IMG/VR virus record: IMGVR_UViG_3300024999_000132
Span: 1 to 55,277 of that record
Length of the DNA stretch: 55,277 nt
Source: a virus
Reading direction: 5' to 3' (one strand)
Below, piece by piece: positions 16,796 to 25,439 of the stretch. Each line of letters opens with the position of its first letter. Position 1 is the first letter of the stretch. The position numbers were made by a program, and so were the translations under genes. The notes beneath the pieces were generated by a model that did no database searches, was not told the origin of the DNA, and was given only the letters and a program-made list of their open reading frames with translations.

Positions 16796-17038
16796 ATGAT
16801 ACTAACCACAAATCAACTAACAAAACTAAAACAATTACTATTCTCTCAAAACCTAGAAGATGAAGAAAACCCTAATAAATGCATGGAATGTAAATAAAAT
16901 GATCCAACGTACTGTGAATTCTCTGATATATGTAATAAATATGGTTATATTTTGGTTAATACAGAGAATGGGAATATATTAGAGGATTTATTTGATACTA
17001 TTGAGTATTTGGATAAATTACTTAGAGAAGGAAGATAA
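16796..17038 (+). pseudogene. Small Cys-rich gene with an in-frame stop
   Basis: An ATG at 16796, preceded by GAGGTGA, opens a frame of 81 codons to 17038 that contains one TAA at 16895-16897. The stop falls inside what would be a zinc-finger-like CMEC ... C ... C arrangement. The remaining 47 codons keep good phage codon use (ending LDKLLREGR), and no restart codon is available. All neighbouring genes use TAA as a stop, so recoding is unlikely. A recent nonsense mutation or an assembly error are the options. Confidence 0.5.
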
Positions 17039-17067
17039 ATTGATTAAATTAATTAATAAATAATTAT

Positions 17068-17097
17068 TTGACACATTGTGAAAACTAATGTTATAAT
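17068..17097 (+). promoter_or_regulatory. Sigma-70/A-type promoter
   Basis: TTGACA (17068-17073), an 18-bp spacer and TATAAT (17092-17097). It lies about 29 bp upstream of the 17126 gene's proposed start, giving a short leader with an AAAGGATGTG ribosome binding site. Confidence 0.75.
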
Positions 17098-17125
17098 AAT
17101 TAAGTAACAAAGGATGTGAAAAGGA

Positions 17126-17530
17126 ATTCTAAAATACATTGGTGTTTATACAATCTTCCATCAAGAAAACAGTGACGGAAAACCTAGTAAAAACAAAGAT
17201 GACAATTATATTAAATCAAAAAACAATCAAGTTTACAGATATTCAGATGATACCTTGGCTATCCTTCTTCCAAGTGGTTCTAGTACAGTAAATAATTTGC
17301 TCCCAAAGTTTGAAGCAGAAGGAATAAAAGTATGGAATATAATAAGTCCAGAGGTGTGCGAGGAAGCAATTCTAGGTGTGGAAGAAAAGGATATTCATAA
17401 GATACATAATATCATGAAATTTATGAAGATGGGTAGCAAAGATCAGTTAAAAACCTACAATGAAAAACAAAAAGCAAAAGAAGAAAAGTTAAAACTCAAA
17501 GAATCAATAAATAATATTTCTAATACATAA
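17126..17530 (+). CDS. Hypothetical protein, 134 aa, AUU start
   Basis: The open frame has no ATG, GTG or TTG until 17255, yet it is open and plausibly coding back to 17120 (an in-frame TGA lies at 17117). With AAAGGA at 17109-17114, ATT at 17126 is the natural start, giving a product beginning I/M-LKYIGVYTIFHQENSDGK. The protein has a Ser-Gly-Ser-Ser-Thr segment in the middle (LLPSGSSTVNNLLPKFE) and a Lys-rich helical end. It follows a promoter at 17068. Family not recognised. A start at TTG 17255 is possible but would lack a ribosome binding site. Confidence 0.55.
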   Translation: MLKYIGVYTIFHQENSDGKPSKNKDDNYIKSKNNQVYRYSDDTLAILLPSGSSTVNNLLPKFEAEGIKVWNIISPEVCEEAILGVEEKDIHKIHNIMKFMKMGSKDQLKTYNEKQKAKEEKLKLKESINNISNT

Positions 17531-17631
17531 TATAAAGTATAAAATTTAATTATAAACTACTTCTAAGGCTTCGCATTTTTGATTTGACATAATCTTACCT
17601 GACAAAAAATCTGATTGATTCTAGGCCCAAA

Positions 17632-17718
17632 TATGTGAATTATGGATAATTACAGAGTCTTGAATCCTTACTCTCACAAGGGTTACAAGGTTATGGTAAA
17701 TATTAGGATAATCACATA
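17632..17718 (+). other. Possible structured leader
   Basis: TATGTGA (17632-17638) and TCACATA (17712-17718) can close a domain holding a GAGT/ACTC hairpin, in the 253-bp gap before the 17784 gene. I see no promoter or terminator here and could not match the fold to a known RNA. Confidence 0.25.
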
Positions 17719-17783
17719 AATTAGAGACATATATCTAAGGATATAATAATACAAAAAATAAAATAAGAAAGAGGTAATAAAAT

Positions 17784-18179
17784 TTGAAAACATATTATTT
17801 TAATGGAAAACTCCTACTAGATGAAACAAATAAAAAAATGAATTACATAATTGAGGACAAATTAACAAAAGAACAAACATCTATAACCAGCATCTTAGAT
17901 AATATTTTTAACTCATCAAAATTTGATAATAAATTAGTAAGAGTTTTGGGTAGAGTTTATAATCATGATTCAATTAAAGATTTAAATGGCATGGGAAATT
18001 TATTAATGTGTAGAAGCAATTCTTCTCGCGTAGAGGGATATTGCATTGGGTCATTACAACTTGAAAACAAATTATTTGATGCTGTAAATTTTGATGTAGA
18101 AATTTATTTAGAGGACTATACTGACTTTGTATTTTCGGAGGCGATGATTCGTAATGAAGATGCAAAATCGATTTCATAG
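17784..18179 (+). CDS. Hypothetical protein, 131 aa
   Basis: A TTG start at 17784 with AAGAGGT upstream. The 131-aa product is mixed alpha/beta, with a central RVLGRVYNHDS segment and an acidic C-terminus. No recognisable family. It overlaps the next frame by 26 bp and belongs to a string of small genes from 17.8 to 19.9 kb, probably one early transcript. Confidence 0.55.
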   Translation: MKTYYFNGKLLLDETNKKMNYIIEDKLTKEQTSITSILDNIFNSSKFDNKLVRVLGRVYNHDSIKDLNGMGNLLMCRSNSSRVEGYCIGSLQLENKLFDAVNFDVEIYLEDYTDFVFSEAMIRNEDAKSIS

Positions 18180-18345
18180 AATTAAGGAGGAATTAGATAG
18201 TGATATTTCCGAGTCATGTTACTATTGTTCCAAGGAATTATCAAATATAAAATATATATTTGTCAGTGTAGATAAAGATAGATACATATGCGGTGAATGT
18301 TCGGAAAAAATGGATATAGAAGTTGTCAATTGTATGGATTATTAG
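18154..18345 (+). CDS. Small zinc-finger protein
   Basis: A 63-aa protein with two CxxC pairs (CYYCSKE near residue 22, ICGECSEK near residue 45), as in a treble-clef or zinc-ribbon fold. The start is uncertain. ATG 18154 or 18160 lies inside the upstream gene. A strong AAGGAGG occurs at 18182-18188 inside the frame but has no canonical start codon at good distance. Confidence 0.5.
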   Translation: MKMQNRFHRIKEELDSDISESCYYCSKELSNIKYIFVSVDKDRYICGECSEKMDIEVVNCMDY

Positions 18346-18375
18346 ATTAGATTAAGAAAGGAATAATAAATAATC

Positions 18376-18636
18376 ATGTATAGTAATTGTCTATTACAAT
18401 CAATAAAACAATACATATTAAATCCTACAAATATAAAAATACATAAACGAGGTTCATGGTTAGATATTTTCCAATTAAAATGGCCCCACTTCTATTGGTT
18501 AGATTTAAGAGATAATCATTATTATCATTACTGTGCTAAATTTTCTGATGAACCATTTTTGTGTGAGATATGGTTTAAAGGTGAGATTAAAAGATTCTTA
18601 TGGCATGATAAGAGTGAAAGGAGAGAAGAAATATAA
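18376..18636 (+). CDS. Hypothetical protein, 86 aa
   Basis: An 86-aa protein rich in His, Tyr and Trp (WPHFYWLDLRDNHYYHYC), suggesting a compact beta-rich fold or metal binding. ATG 18376 has GAAAGGA upstream. Its stop overlaps the ATG of the next small gene (TAATG at 18634-18638). Not recognised. Confidence 0.5.
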   Translation: MYSNCLLQSIKQYILNPTNIKIHKRGSWLDIFQLKWPHFYWLDLRDNHYYHYCAKFSDEPFLCEIWFKGEIKRFLWHDKSERREEI

Positions 18637-18746
18637 TGAAACAAACTATCATATTAAAATGGCACGTTACACCATTAGATAAATGGAAAGATGCAAGAAT
18701 TGATCAGATGTATTTTATGAAAAACCGTGAGACGAGTAGAAATTAA
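18636..18746 (+). CDS. Small protein, 36 aa
   Basis: A 36-codon frame starting at ATG 18636, overlapping the preceding stop, with GGAGAGAAG immediately upstream. The product is basic with two Trp residues. Overlap and ribosome binding site argue for translation. Function unknown. Confidence 0.45.
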   Translation: MKQTIILKWHVTPLDKWKDARIDQMYFMKNRETSRN

Positions 18747-18795
18747 TTAGATTGCTTTGATAAATTAAAAAAAATAATAAAGGAGATATAAAATA

Positions 18796-19158
18796 ATGGC
18801 ATTAAAAGATTATAAATATAATGATAATAAATGTATAGTCAATAATCATTCAGAATTTGTAAGATTATTAAAATGGTTTCTTAAACATGGAGCAGAAGAT
18901 TATGTAGGAAATGATATTCCTATGTTTGAAAATGTGTGGGACATTTGTGAAGAATTAGATGTTAAATATGAAGATTATGATTATGTTGATGATATTGAAG
19001 ATGCAGTAAAGAGATTTAGTTATGATTTAGATTATTTTATTGATGGAGCCAGAATTTCCTGTATTTGTAGAATTGAAGCAGGGCATGACGACGAGGGCGT
19101 TTATGAAGGAATTTTGAATGATTACTTTGATGAGGAATATGAGTGCAAGGAAGATTAG
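18796..19158 (+). CDS. Acidic hypothetical protein, 120 aa
   Basis: A 120-aa strongly acidic protein (many Asp, Glu and Tyr), starting at ATG 18796 with AAAGGAGA at good distance. The charge and Tyr content resemble phage DNA-mimic or host-takeover proteins, but this is only a compositional remark. A hairpin (19182-19203) follows. Family not recognised. Confidence 0.55.
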   Translation: MALKDYKYNDNKCIVNNHSEFVRLLKWFLKHGAEDYVGNDIPMFENVWDICEELDVKYEDYDYVDDIEDAVKRFSYDLDYFIDGARISCICRIEAGHDDEGVYEGILNDYFDEEYECKED

Positions 19159-19181
19159 ATTTAGAATGTAGATAGTGTATA

Positions 19182-19203
19182 AGGAGAGTTTTAATACTCT
19201 CCT
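19182..19203 (+). terminator. Hairpin, possible terminator
   Basis: AGGAGAGT (19182-19189) pairs with ACTCTCCT (19196-19203) around a 6-nt loop. A pyrimidine-rich tract (atccctatt) rather than a T-run follows, so termination would be partial. Confidence 0.45.
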
Positions 19204-19241
19204 ATCCCTATTACAATAATCAAAGATTAGGAGTGATAAAT

Positions 19242-19391
19242 ATGAATAGTATGAATAATAAAATTGGAAGTCCTAAAGATTGGTACATTTATAGCAGACT
19301 TGACTATTTTAATAAAATTGTTAAAAATACTGGAGAATGTATTACTAGGAAGATGACTGATGAAGAGAAGATTAAGTATTGTTGTAAGTGA
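19242..19391 (+). CDS. Small protein, 49 aa
   Basis: A 49-codon frame from ATG 19242 (GGAGTGA upstream) to TGA 19389-19391, ending in a Cys-Cys-Lys. It contains one short aromatic segment (WYIYSRLDYF). Codon use matches its neighbours. Function unknown. Confidence 0.4.
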   Translation: MNSMNNKIGSPKDWYIYSRLDYFNKIVKNTGECITRKMTDEEKIKYCCK

Positions 19392-19430
19392 TAAAATTAA
19401 TATTGAAAAATACGAGAGGTGGAATAGAAA

Positions 19431-19856
19431 ATGCTTTTATGTTTAAATTGCTACAAAATATATAATCAGAAAACTATAAAGAACAATATGTGTAAGATTA
19501 AAGAGTGCTATGGTGATGTAGTAGAAATTGATGAATTATTTGTTCCAGTGATTGCTGAATTAAATAGGAAGGGTTATAGGACTAGGTATTGCTGTAGTGG
19601 TCATTATACTAAGGATTCAATAACAACTTATATTATGTTTGAAGATTTTATTGAATTACCTTCTTTACCTGAAGGATATAATTATGATGTAGATTGGACA
19701 ATTAGAAATGGTAATACTGATATTGAGAAGTATATTGATAAAAATAAAAGCTTCAATGAATTAAGTAAAGATATTTTTAATAATGCGGTTAGTGTGTTGG
19801 AATGGGCAGAGGGGCTGAAAGAGTTAAATGAAAAAGTAGGAGGAATTATTAATTGA
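19431..19856 (+). CDS. Conserved phage protein with CCSGH motif
   Basis: A 141-aa protein. The N-terminus has Cys residues (CLNCYKIY), then IAELNRKGYRTRYCCSGHY near residues 43-61, a signature I know from uncharacterised Firmicute phage proteins; its Cys-Cys-x-Gly-His looks like a metal or active site. The acidic middle is followed by a Trp-containing helix. It overlaps the start of the next gene by 4 bp, so it is coupled to the CoiA-like gene. Biochemical role unknown. Confidence 0.55.
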   Translation: MLLCLNCYKIYNQKTIKNNMCKIKECYGDVVEIDELFVPVIAELNRKGYRTRYCCSGHYTKDSITTYIMFEDFIELPSLPEGYNYDVDWTIRNGNTDIEKYIDKNKSFNELSKDIFNNAVSVLEWAEGLKELNEKVGGIIN

Positions 19857-21280
19857 TTAATAGCGATGTACAATTATTTTGGGCAAATGATGAGAATGGT
19901 AATATTGCAATTATATTTGATATGGTTGAAGAAGATAGGAATAAGAAATATACTTGTCCTGTTTGTGGATTTGAAGTAAGACCAGTAGCAATTGATAATA
20001 AAACTAAAACTGGAAAAGTAGCACAAGTGTCTTCGCATTTTTCTCATTTTGATGCTAGTAAATGTAGCAACGAATCAGCTATTCACTACTGGTTCAAAAA
20101 CAAGATTCTAGTGAATGGAGATAGTTTTATTATTAAGACAGATGTTGAAAATGAATACAAATGCAAAGAATTATTGGTTGAACAATTTTACAGAACTGAA
20201 TTTGGTATCTATAGACCAGACATAACTATAATTACTGAATGTGATAAGACAATTTACTTTGAGATGAATTATACTAACAAGAAGAAAATAGAAGATTATA
20301 TGGACAAGTGGTTAGAGTTAGGTAATCCAGTAGTAGAGGTAGATTTAAAAGCATTAATGAGTGCTAGTCTTAATAAGACAAAATATGAGTTTAAAGCTTT
20401 ATTTTATGAAGGAAAATGTTTTAATACAAAGAAGAATGATTTGTATTATGATACTATCGGGAAACATAAAGAGAAAACATTCAATACTATTAACATTGAT
20501 GACAAAATGAGAGAAAGAATTAGTAAATTAGATTGGTTTTGGAAAGATGTGCAAAAGTATAAGAAATATAAATTGACTATTGATTACATGATTAATATTA
20601 TAGATAGTATTGATGAGACAGAAGATAAAATTCTTTTAGTAGATATATTAAAAAAATTAAAATGTAGTGATTTAATTGAAAATTATTTAAAAATAACAAA
20701 AGATAAAACAAGTACATATTTAAGAAACGAATTATCATTTATTGACGAAAGAATTACTTTTAACACTTCGAATGGATTTACTCAATTTGCAAATATAATT
20801 TATGGAACAACTTATAATCTGACATTTAATAACCATAACATAAAGACAATCACATTGAAACTAAACGAACAATTAGATTATGATTTAAAAGAAAATATTA
20901 AATTGAATGTTTTAAATATTATTAATGATGAAAATGCAGAAATTACGATTGATAATATTATAAATAATATTATGTTGAAGTTTAATAATTATAATCTCGA
21001 CATAACAAAAGGACACAGAAACATTAGAATTAAGGGATTGTACAAAACCAGAACAATTTTTATAGAAATTGAAAAAGATAAGGTTTTATTTAATAAAGAA
21101 TATTGGGAAGAGGTGAAGAGTGTACATTGGAGAGGAGGAAAATATAGACAATATTTAAAAAATGAATTCATTAAGAAAAATTATATAACTTTTGATTTCA
21201 ACGATTATAATTCAGTACAAGAATCCATAGAAAATCAAATATTAATTGAAATAAACAAAAGCAAAATATATAAAGCATAA
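19853..21280 (+). CDS. CoiA-like nuclease, 475 aa
   Basis: Residues 30-75 form a zinc-binding CoiA-type N-terminus (TCPVCGFEV, then SHFSHFDASKC). The nuclease-like core follows at about 75-165: an ESAIHYWFK helix, YRPDITII, then YFEMNYTNKKK, fitting the Asp...Glu-x-x of PD-(D/E)xK enzymes. CoiA acts on incoming DNA in transformable bacteria; phage relatives probably process DNA during replication or recombination. The C-terminal 300 residues are helical and not recognised. The TTG start has AGGAGG 10 bp upstream. It directly precedes the RNA polymerase gene. Confidence 0.65.
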   Translation: MINSDVQLFWANDENGNIAIIFDMVEEDRNKKYTCPVCGFEVRPVAIDNKTKTGKVAQVSSHFSHFDASKCSNESAIHYWFKNKILVNGDSFIIKTDVENEYKCKELLVEQFYRTEFGIYRPDITIITECDKTIYFEMNYTNKKKIEDYMDKWLELGNPVVEVDLKALMSASLNKTKYEFKALFYEGKCFNTKKNDLYYDTIGKHKEKTFNTINIDDKMRERISKLDWFWKDVQKYKKYKLTIDYMINIIDSIDETEDKILLVDILKKLKCSDLIENYLKITKDKTSTYLRNELSFIDERITFNTSNGFTQFANIIYGTTYNLTFNNHNIKTITLKLNEQLDYDLKENIKLNVLNIINDENAEITIDNIINNIMLKFNNYNLDITKGHRNIRIKGLYKTRTIFIEIEKDKVLFNKEYWEEVKSVHWRGGKYRQYLKNEFIKKNYITFDFNDYNSVQESIENQILIEINKSKIYKA

Positions 21281-21295
21281 AGGAGAGAATCAATA

Positions 21296-24049
21296 TTGGC
21301 AAAGCAAAAAACTAATCTAAGATACATATATAAGATACATTCATCTAGATTAAGCAAATCAAATTGGAATTTATCGCTTACAATTCCAGAAGCAATAGAC
21401 AATGAAGAATTAGTATCCCTTGCTGATAGCACAACTCTTCGATTTATCAATAAAGATAAGAATATTGAAGGTGATGCGAATAAAATTAGAAAACAAATAA
21501 AAGACTTGAAAAAACAAGATACCAATATGGAGAATAGGAATAAAATTAAAAAACTATATGCACTATTATACAATACTTTGTTTGTGAAAGACTATATCTG
21601 TATTATTATTGATAAAAACAAGCATTTTGACAGAATGAATAATACTAAAAAGTTCTATATCAATGGAATTAAATTTAAAAGATTACTTGCTACAAATGGA
21701 GGAGCAAAAAAAAGCACTGTCATATATGTTAATGAACAAATTTATGACAATTTACATAAGAGAATTGAGAATGGTAGGGATGAGAGTAAAGAACTCGTCC
21801 CTGCTAAACTAGAAAGTTATAAATCATTAACATGTAGTGCCAGTATTCCAGTTTCAGATCCTAAAGGCATCCTAGTTGTAAATGATTGCGAAACGGAATT
21901 TTATAGTGATGTGATATTATTAGATGATTCTAAAACAGAATATCCTTCTATGACTTATGAGAAAAACTATCCTATAAAATTAATTGAAAACGATGGATAT
22001 GGCATGATTTGTCCAGAATTAAGTTTAGCATGGGGAAAAGAAATTGATAAAGATTGTAATAGTATTGCATCTGGTTTCTGTTTGAGAAATAGTTTTTGTA
22101 AGGGCATGGTTTTTTCCTTTGATTATGTAGATCATGCATATCATTTTGCAGAATCCTATATGGTTAAAGATATTTGGGGAGAAGAAAGAGATATCCGAAG
22201 TGTTCAATTAGTGCTTACTGCCTCAATGTTAAAATTATGGGACTCATATAAAAGCCTAGAAGACTATATGAAATGCTACAAGGAAAATGATTATACATTT
22301 AGTGTAACAAAAGTAACTCCTGAAAAATTAGAAAATGAACGCTATCTAAATTATCAATTTGCACAGTCATATGAATTATCTGATGATGACATAGATGAAC
22401 TAATAAAACCAACTGTACAAGAAATACATGATGTATTAGGAAATGATCCAATTAAAAGTATTCTATTTCTAAGGGGAATGCACTTATCTGAAAATAGTTA
22501 TGATACACAAGAGACAGATTTTATCAAGGCATTAATGATTGATAAGGAAATGATAAAAGACCCATTTGTGAAAAATAAAATACATAATTCTATAAAGAAA
22601 CGTATTAACGATGCAAAAATTGGGGTACTTAAGGTTTCAGCCAACTACTCTATAATCTCTGGAGATCCATTTTCCCTTGCTCAAAGTATATTTAAATTAC
22701 CTGTGACTGGATTATTGAAAGCGGGAGAATTTTATTCTAAGTATTGGAATGATAAAAATGTTGATAAAGTTGTATGCTATCGTGCTCCTATGACTTGTCA
22801 TAATAATATTAGAATACTTAATTTAAAAAATACTCCAGAAATGCAGTATTGGTATAAACATATAAATACAGTAACCATATTTAATTCATGGGATACAACT
22901 ACACATGCTTTAAACGGGGCAGATAAGGATTCGGATCAGGTACTTACAACTAATAATCCAGTTCTTTTAAATAATACTAGAGAATTGGATGCAGTATTAT
23001 GTATTCAAAAATCTGCTCCAAAGAAAGTTGTAAAAGAGAATGATTTAGTTAGAGCAAATAAAAATGGATTTGGAGATGCAATAGGTTCAACTACAAATAA
23101 GGTTACTGGTATGATTGATGTTGCTAGTAGTTTTGATAAAGAAAGCGAGGAATATAAGGAATTACAGTATAGAATAATTTGTGGTCAGAATTATCAACAA
23201 AATGCAATTGATCGTATTAAAGGATGCATAAGTAAACCAATGCCTAAAGAATGGTATGATTATCGTTTTGCTAAAAATACTGATAAAAGTGAATTTAATA
23301 TTAGGATTTTAGCAGATAAAAAACCATATTTCTTTATTTACAATTATCCATATTTAATGAGAAGATACAAGAAATATATGTCTGATGTAAATAAAAATTG
23401 CTTGATTAGATTCGGATTAGATGTTAAAGAATTAATTAAAAAAGAAGATAGGAACGAATATGAAGAGCAATTTTTGAAATATTATTACATAAAAATGCCT
23501 ATTTTTAATAATAATTCGGTAATGAACAGAATTTGTTGGAAAATAGAAAAGGAATTTGATGGATTTAAAAGTGTTGGTACTAAGGAACAAGATTTGTTTG
23601 ATTGCTCAATACTAAAAAGTCTTACTAAGTATTCAAAGAAAAGATTCGCTGACATAAAAATTGTATATGAAGACTACAATATTAAACTTAGAGAACATGC
23701 ACAAAGTTCATCTAAAAGCAAGATAGATAAAGATGAAGAAAAGACAAAAAGAATTGTATTTAAGGAGAATTTTAAGAAGCAAGCACAAGAAATATGTAAT
23801 AATGAGGATGAATTATGTAATATTGTTGTTGATTTATGCTATAAAAACAATTATTCTAAGCAATTTGCATGGGATATCTGTGGAGATGTAATTATTAAGA
23901 ATTTATTAATAAGGAATAATAACATAGTACAATATCCCATTGCAGATGATAAAGGTAATATAGAATTTGGTGGAGAAAAGTTTTCTATGTTTGTCAAAGA
24001 TTTAAATGATTTAGATGTGGAGGAAGAATATGATATTGATATTAAATGA
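21296..24049 (+). CDS. Single-subunit DPBB RNA polymerase, YonO/RdRP-like
   Basis: A 917-aa protein. In order it shows DGYGMICPEL (from residue 233), FCLRNSFCKGM (Arg264, Lys269-Gly270), ASMLKLW (about 309-315), YRAPMTCHNNIRIL (Arg496) and GADKDSDQ (Asp543, Asp545, Asp547). This order matches the double-psi-beta-barrel polymerases related to eukaryotic RdRPs and phage SP-beta YonO, where an R-x-P block precedes the metal-binding DxDGD; here the Gly is replaced by Ser (DKDSD). YonO is a DNA-dependent RNA polymerase, so late phage transcription is the likely role. The TTG start has AAGGAGAG upstream. The divergence is large enough that it may be a new branch. Confidence 0.8.
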   Translation: MAKQKTNLRYIYKIHSSRLSKSNWNLSLTIPEAIDNEELVSLADSTTLRFINKDKNIEGDANKIRKQIKDLKKQDTNMENRNKIKKLYALLYNTLFVKDYICIIIDKNKHFDRMNNTKKFYINGIKFKRLLATNGGAKKSTVIYVNEQIYDNLHKRIENGRDESKELVPAKLESYKSLTCSASIPVSDPKGILVVNDCETEFYSDVILLDDSKTEYPSMTYEKNYPIKLIENDGYGMICPELSLAWGKEIDKDCNSIASGFCLRNSFCKGMVFSFDYVDHAYHFAESYMVKDIWGEERDIRSVQLVLTASMLKLWDSYKSLEDYMKCYKENDYTFSVTKVTPEKLENERYLNYQFAQSYELSDDDIDELIKPTVQEIHDVLGNDPIKSILFLRGMHLSENSYDTQETDFIKALMIDKEMIKDPFVKNKIHNSIKKRINDAKIGVLKVSANYSIISGDPFSLAQSIFKLPVTGLLKAGEFYSKYWNDKNVDKVVCYRAPMTCHNNIRILNLKNTPEMQYWYKHINTVTIFNSWDTTTHALNGADKDSDQVLTTNNPVLLNNTRELDAVLCIQKSAPKKVVKENDLVRANKNGFGDAIGSTTNKVTGMIDVASSFDKESEEYKELQYRIICGQNYQQNAIDRIKGCISKPMPKEWYDYRFAKNTDKSEFNIRILADKKPYFFIYNYPYLMRRYKKYMSDVNKNCLIRFGLDVKELIKKEDRNEYEEQFLKYYYIKMPIFNNNSVMNRICWKIEKEFDGFKSVGTKEQDLFDCSILKSLTKYSKKRFADIKIVYEDYNIKLREHAQSSSKSKIDKDEEKTKRIVFKENFKKQAQEICNNEDELCNIVVDLCYKNNYSKQFAWDICGDVIIKNLLIRNNNIVQYPIADDKGNIEFGGEKFSMFVKDLNDLDVEEEYDIDIK

Positions 24050-24851
24050 GAAAGAATTATTAAGAAAATCATTAGAAGAAGGTTATATTGATGAGAAAAA
24101 AACTTCAAATACAATAAGAATTTTAGCAAAGCATTATTTTTCTATAGATATGACTAAGGAACAAGTTTATGATTCAATTGATAATTTTTTTAAGAAGAAT
24201 TATAAAAAATACAATTCAGTCAAGTGGCAGAATAGTTTTGATAAAATAATTAGTGCAGTATATAAATACAAAGACTACAAATTGTTTGATATTAATAGTA
24301 TAGAAATAACAGAAAATGAATTAGTGAGAATTAAAAGTTTGAATAATATAAAGTACGAAAAAGTAGTTTTTATATTGTTAGTTTACGCTAAAATTTATAA
24401 TAAAATGAAGAACAATGAATTAGGAATTGTAAAAATTGATCAAAAATATATATTTAGTGATGCAAAAGTTAAAGAAAATACTCATAGTCAAGGTACTATA
24501 TTACATACTTTTGAAGAAATGGGTTTAATAACACCATATAGAATTGTTAATTGTACGGATATTAAAATTAATTTTATAGATAAGAATAGTCAGGTTGTTT
24601 TAAAAATAACTGATTTCAGAAATTATGTTTATGAGTATTTAAGATGGAAAGGAGAAAATATTATAAATTGTCAGAATTGTAATATATTATTTTATCCATC
24701 TAATCATACTCACAAATTCTGCAAAGTTTGTGCGAAAGAAATACATAGCGAACAAGAAAGAGAAAATTCTAAATTAAGAATGAGAAAAATGAGAAATAAT
24801 CATGTTACGCAAACAGAAAAACTCTGTAACCCTACTACCACAATGGTTTGA
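24030..24851 (+). CDS. Hypothetical protein with C-terminal zinc finger, 273 aa
   Basis: The start is set at ATG 24030 because GGAGG lies 6 bp upstream, inside the end of the polymerase gene (20-bp overlap, coupled). The first 200 residues are helical; a middle segment (THSQGTILHTFEEMGLITPY) may be a winged helix. Near the C-terminus CQNC and CKVC (about residues 217-235) form a zinc finger, followed by a basic helix (RENSKLRMRKMR). Similar proteins with a wHTH and C-terminal zinc finger occur in Firmicute phages as predicted DNA-binding proteins. It is placed directly after the RNA polymerase and could be a transcription factor for it; this is inference. Confidence 0.5.
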   Translation: MILILNEKELLRKSLEEGYIDEKKTSNTIRILAKHYFSIDMTKEQVYDSIDNFFKKNYKKYNSVKWQNSFDKIISAVYKYKDYKLFDINSIEITENELVRIKSLNNIKYEKVVFILLVYAKIYNKMKNNELGIVKIDQKYIFSDAKVKENTHSQGTILHTFEEMGLITPYRIVNCTDIKINFIDKNSQVVLKITDFRNYVYEYLRWKGENIINCQNCNILFYPSNHTHKFCKVCAKEIHSEQERENSKLRMRKMRNNHVTQTEKLCNPTTTMV

Positions 24852-25334
24852 CGGTTTATCCTACTAGCATTAGTATGAGAGGTAAAAGCCTTATTACATA
24901 AGAGTTTGGTCGATACGCTAAAACAAAAAAGAAAAAGAAAAATTAAAGAGCATTAAGTTGTAAAATAACCAAAAATACAATCCAACTTTCCTTACTAACG
25001 AATCATACACAATTGGCTATGTTAGTAGAAAACTTTGCTTAAATTGTCTGTTAGTTTTGCCAATAGGACTTGAAGATAATTTAGCATGTATTATCGAAGC
25101 TTTGCTGAAAGATGCACTAAAGGGTTATAGATAATACAAAGTCTCAACAATTCAACGTCAAATATGAGTAGTCTTTGGTCGGATGAAAGTAATGAGACAA
25201 ATATGCTGTTAGTATAATGAATTAAATTCCTCTAAACGAGGCTTATACTAGACCACAGCATATTCTGAACTAAACAGAGGGTAAAGAGTAGATAGGCAGA
25301 TGCCGACAATTTAAGTCTACTCTCCCTACTAAAA
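24852..25334 (+). ncRNA. Candidate structured noncoding RNA, about 480 nt
   Basis: A gene-free stretch with strong nested pairings: GTATTATC/GATAATAC (25088-25095, 25130-25137); ATATGCTG/CAGCATAT (25201-25208, 25256-25263) enclosing TAGTATAA/TTATACTA (25210-25217, 25243-25250) and a CCTC/GAGG hairpin; AGGG+GAGTAGA with TCTACTC+CCCT (25278-25292, 25316-25327) enclosing a GGC-AGAT-GCC hairpin (25295-25304). TACTAAC/GTTAGTA and TTGGC/GCCAA offer competing pairings around 25000-25070. No coding frame covers it on either strand. The size and number of helices exceed a simple leader. No T-run terminator was found. Confidence 0.55.
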
Positions 25335-25439
25335 TTGCTATTAAACTGTATTGGTCGATTGCAGTTTAAATATAAAATATTCCATAATAACAAAAACAAT
25401 ATAAAACTCCAAACTAAAAGGAGCATCAAACAACAAACA

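Noticed and set aside
16796-17038. Stop-codon recoding (alternative genetic code) as an explanation for in-frame TAA and TAG codons
   Set aside because: TAA, TAG and TGA all end intact genes with proper spacing across the window; the terminase TAG also needs a frame change, which recoding does not explain.
24852-25334. Group I intron in the region after the polymerase operon
   Set aside because: No R/S core pair (CAACGACTA with ATAGTC) could be found and no flanking frames join, unlike at 47791-48132.
25335-25439. ATG 25335 as start of the Gly-Met-Asp-Ser repeat protein
   Set aside because: No ribosome binding site precedes it and the first 35 codons overlap the end of a structured noncoding region; TTG 25440 is preferred though its spacing is long.
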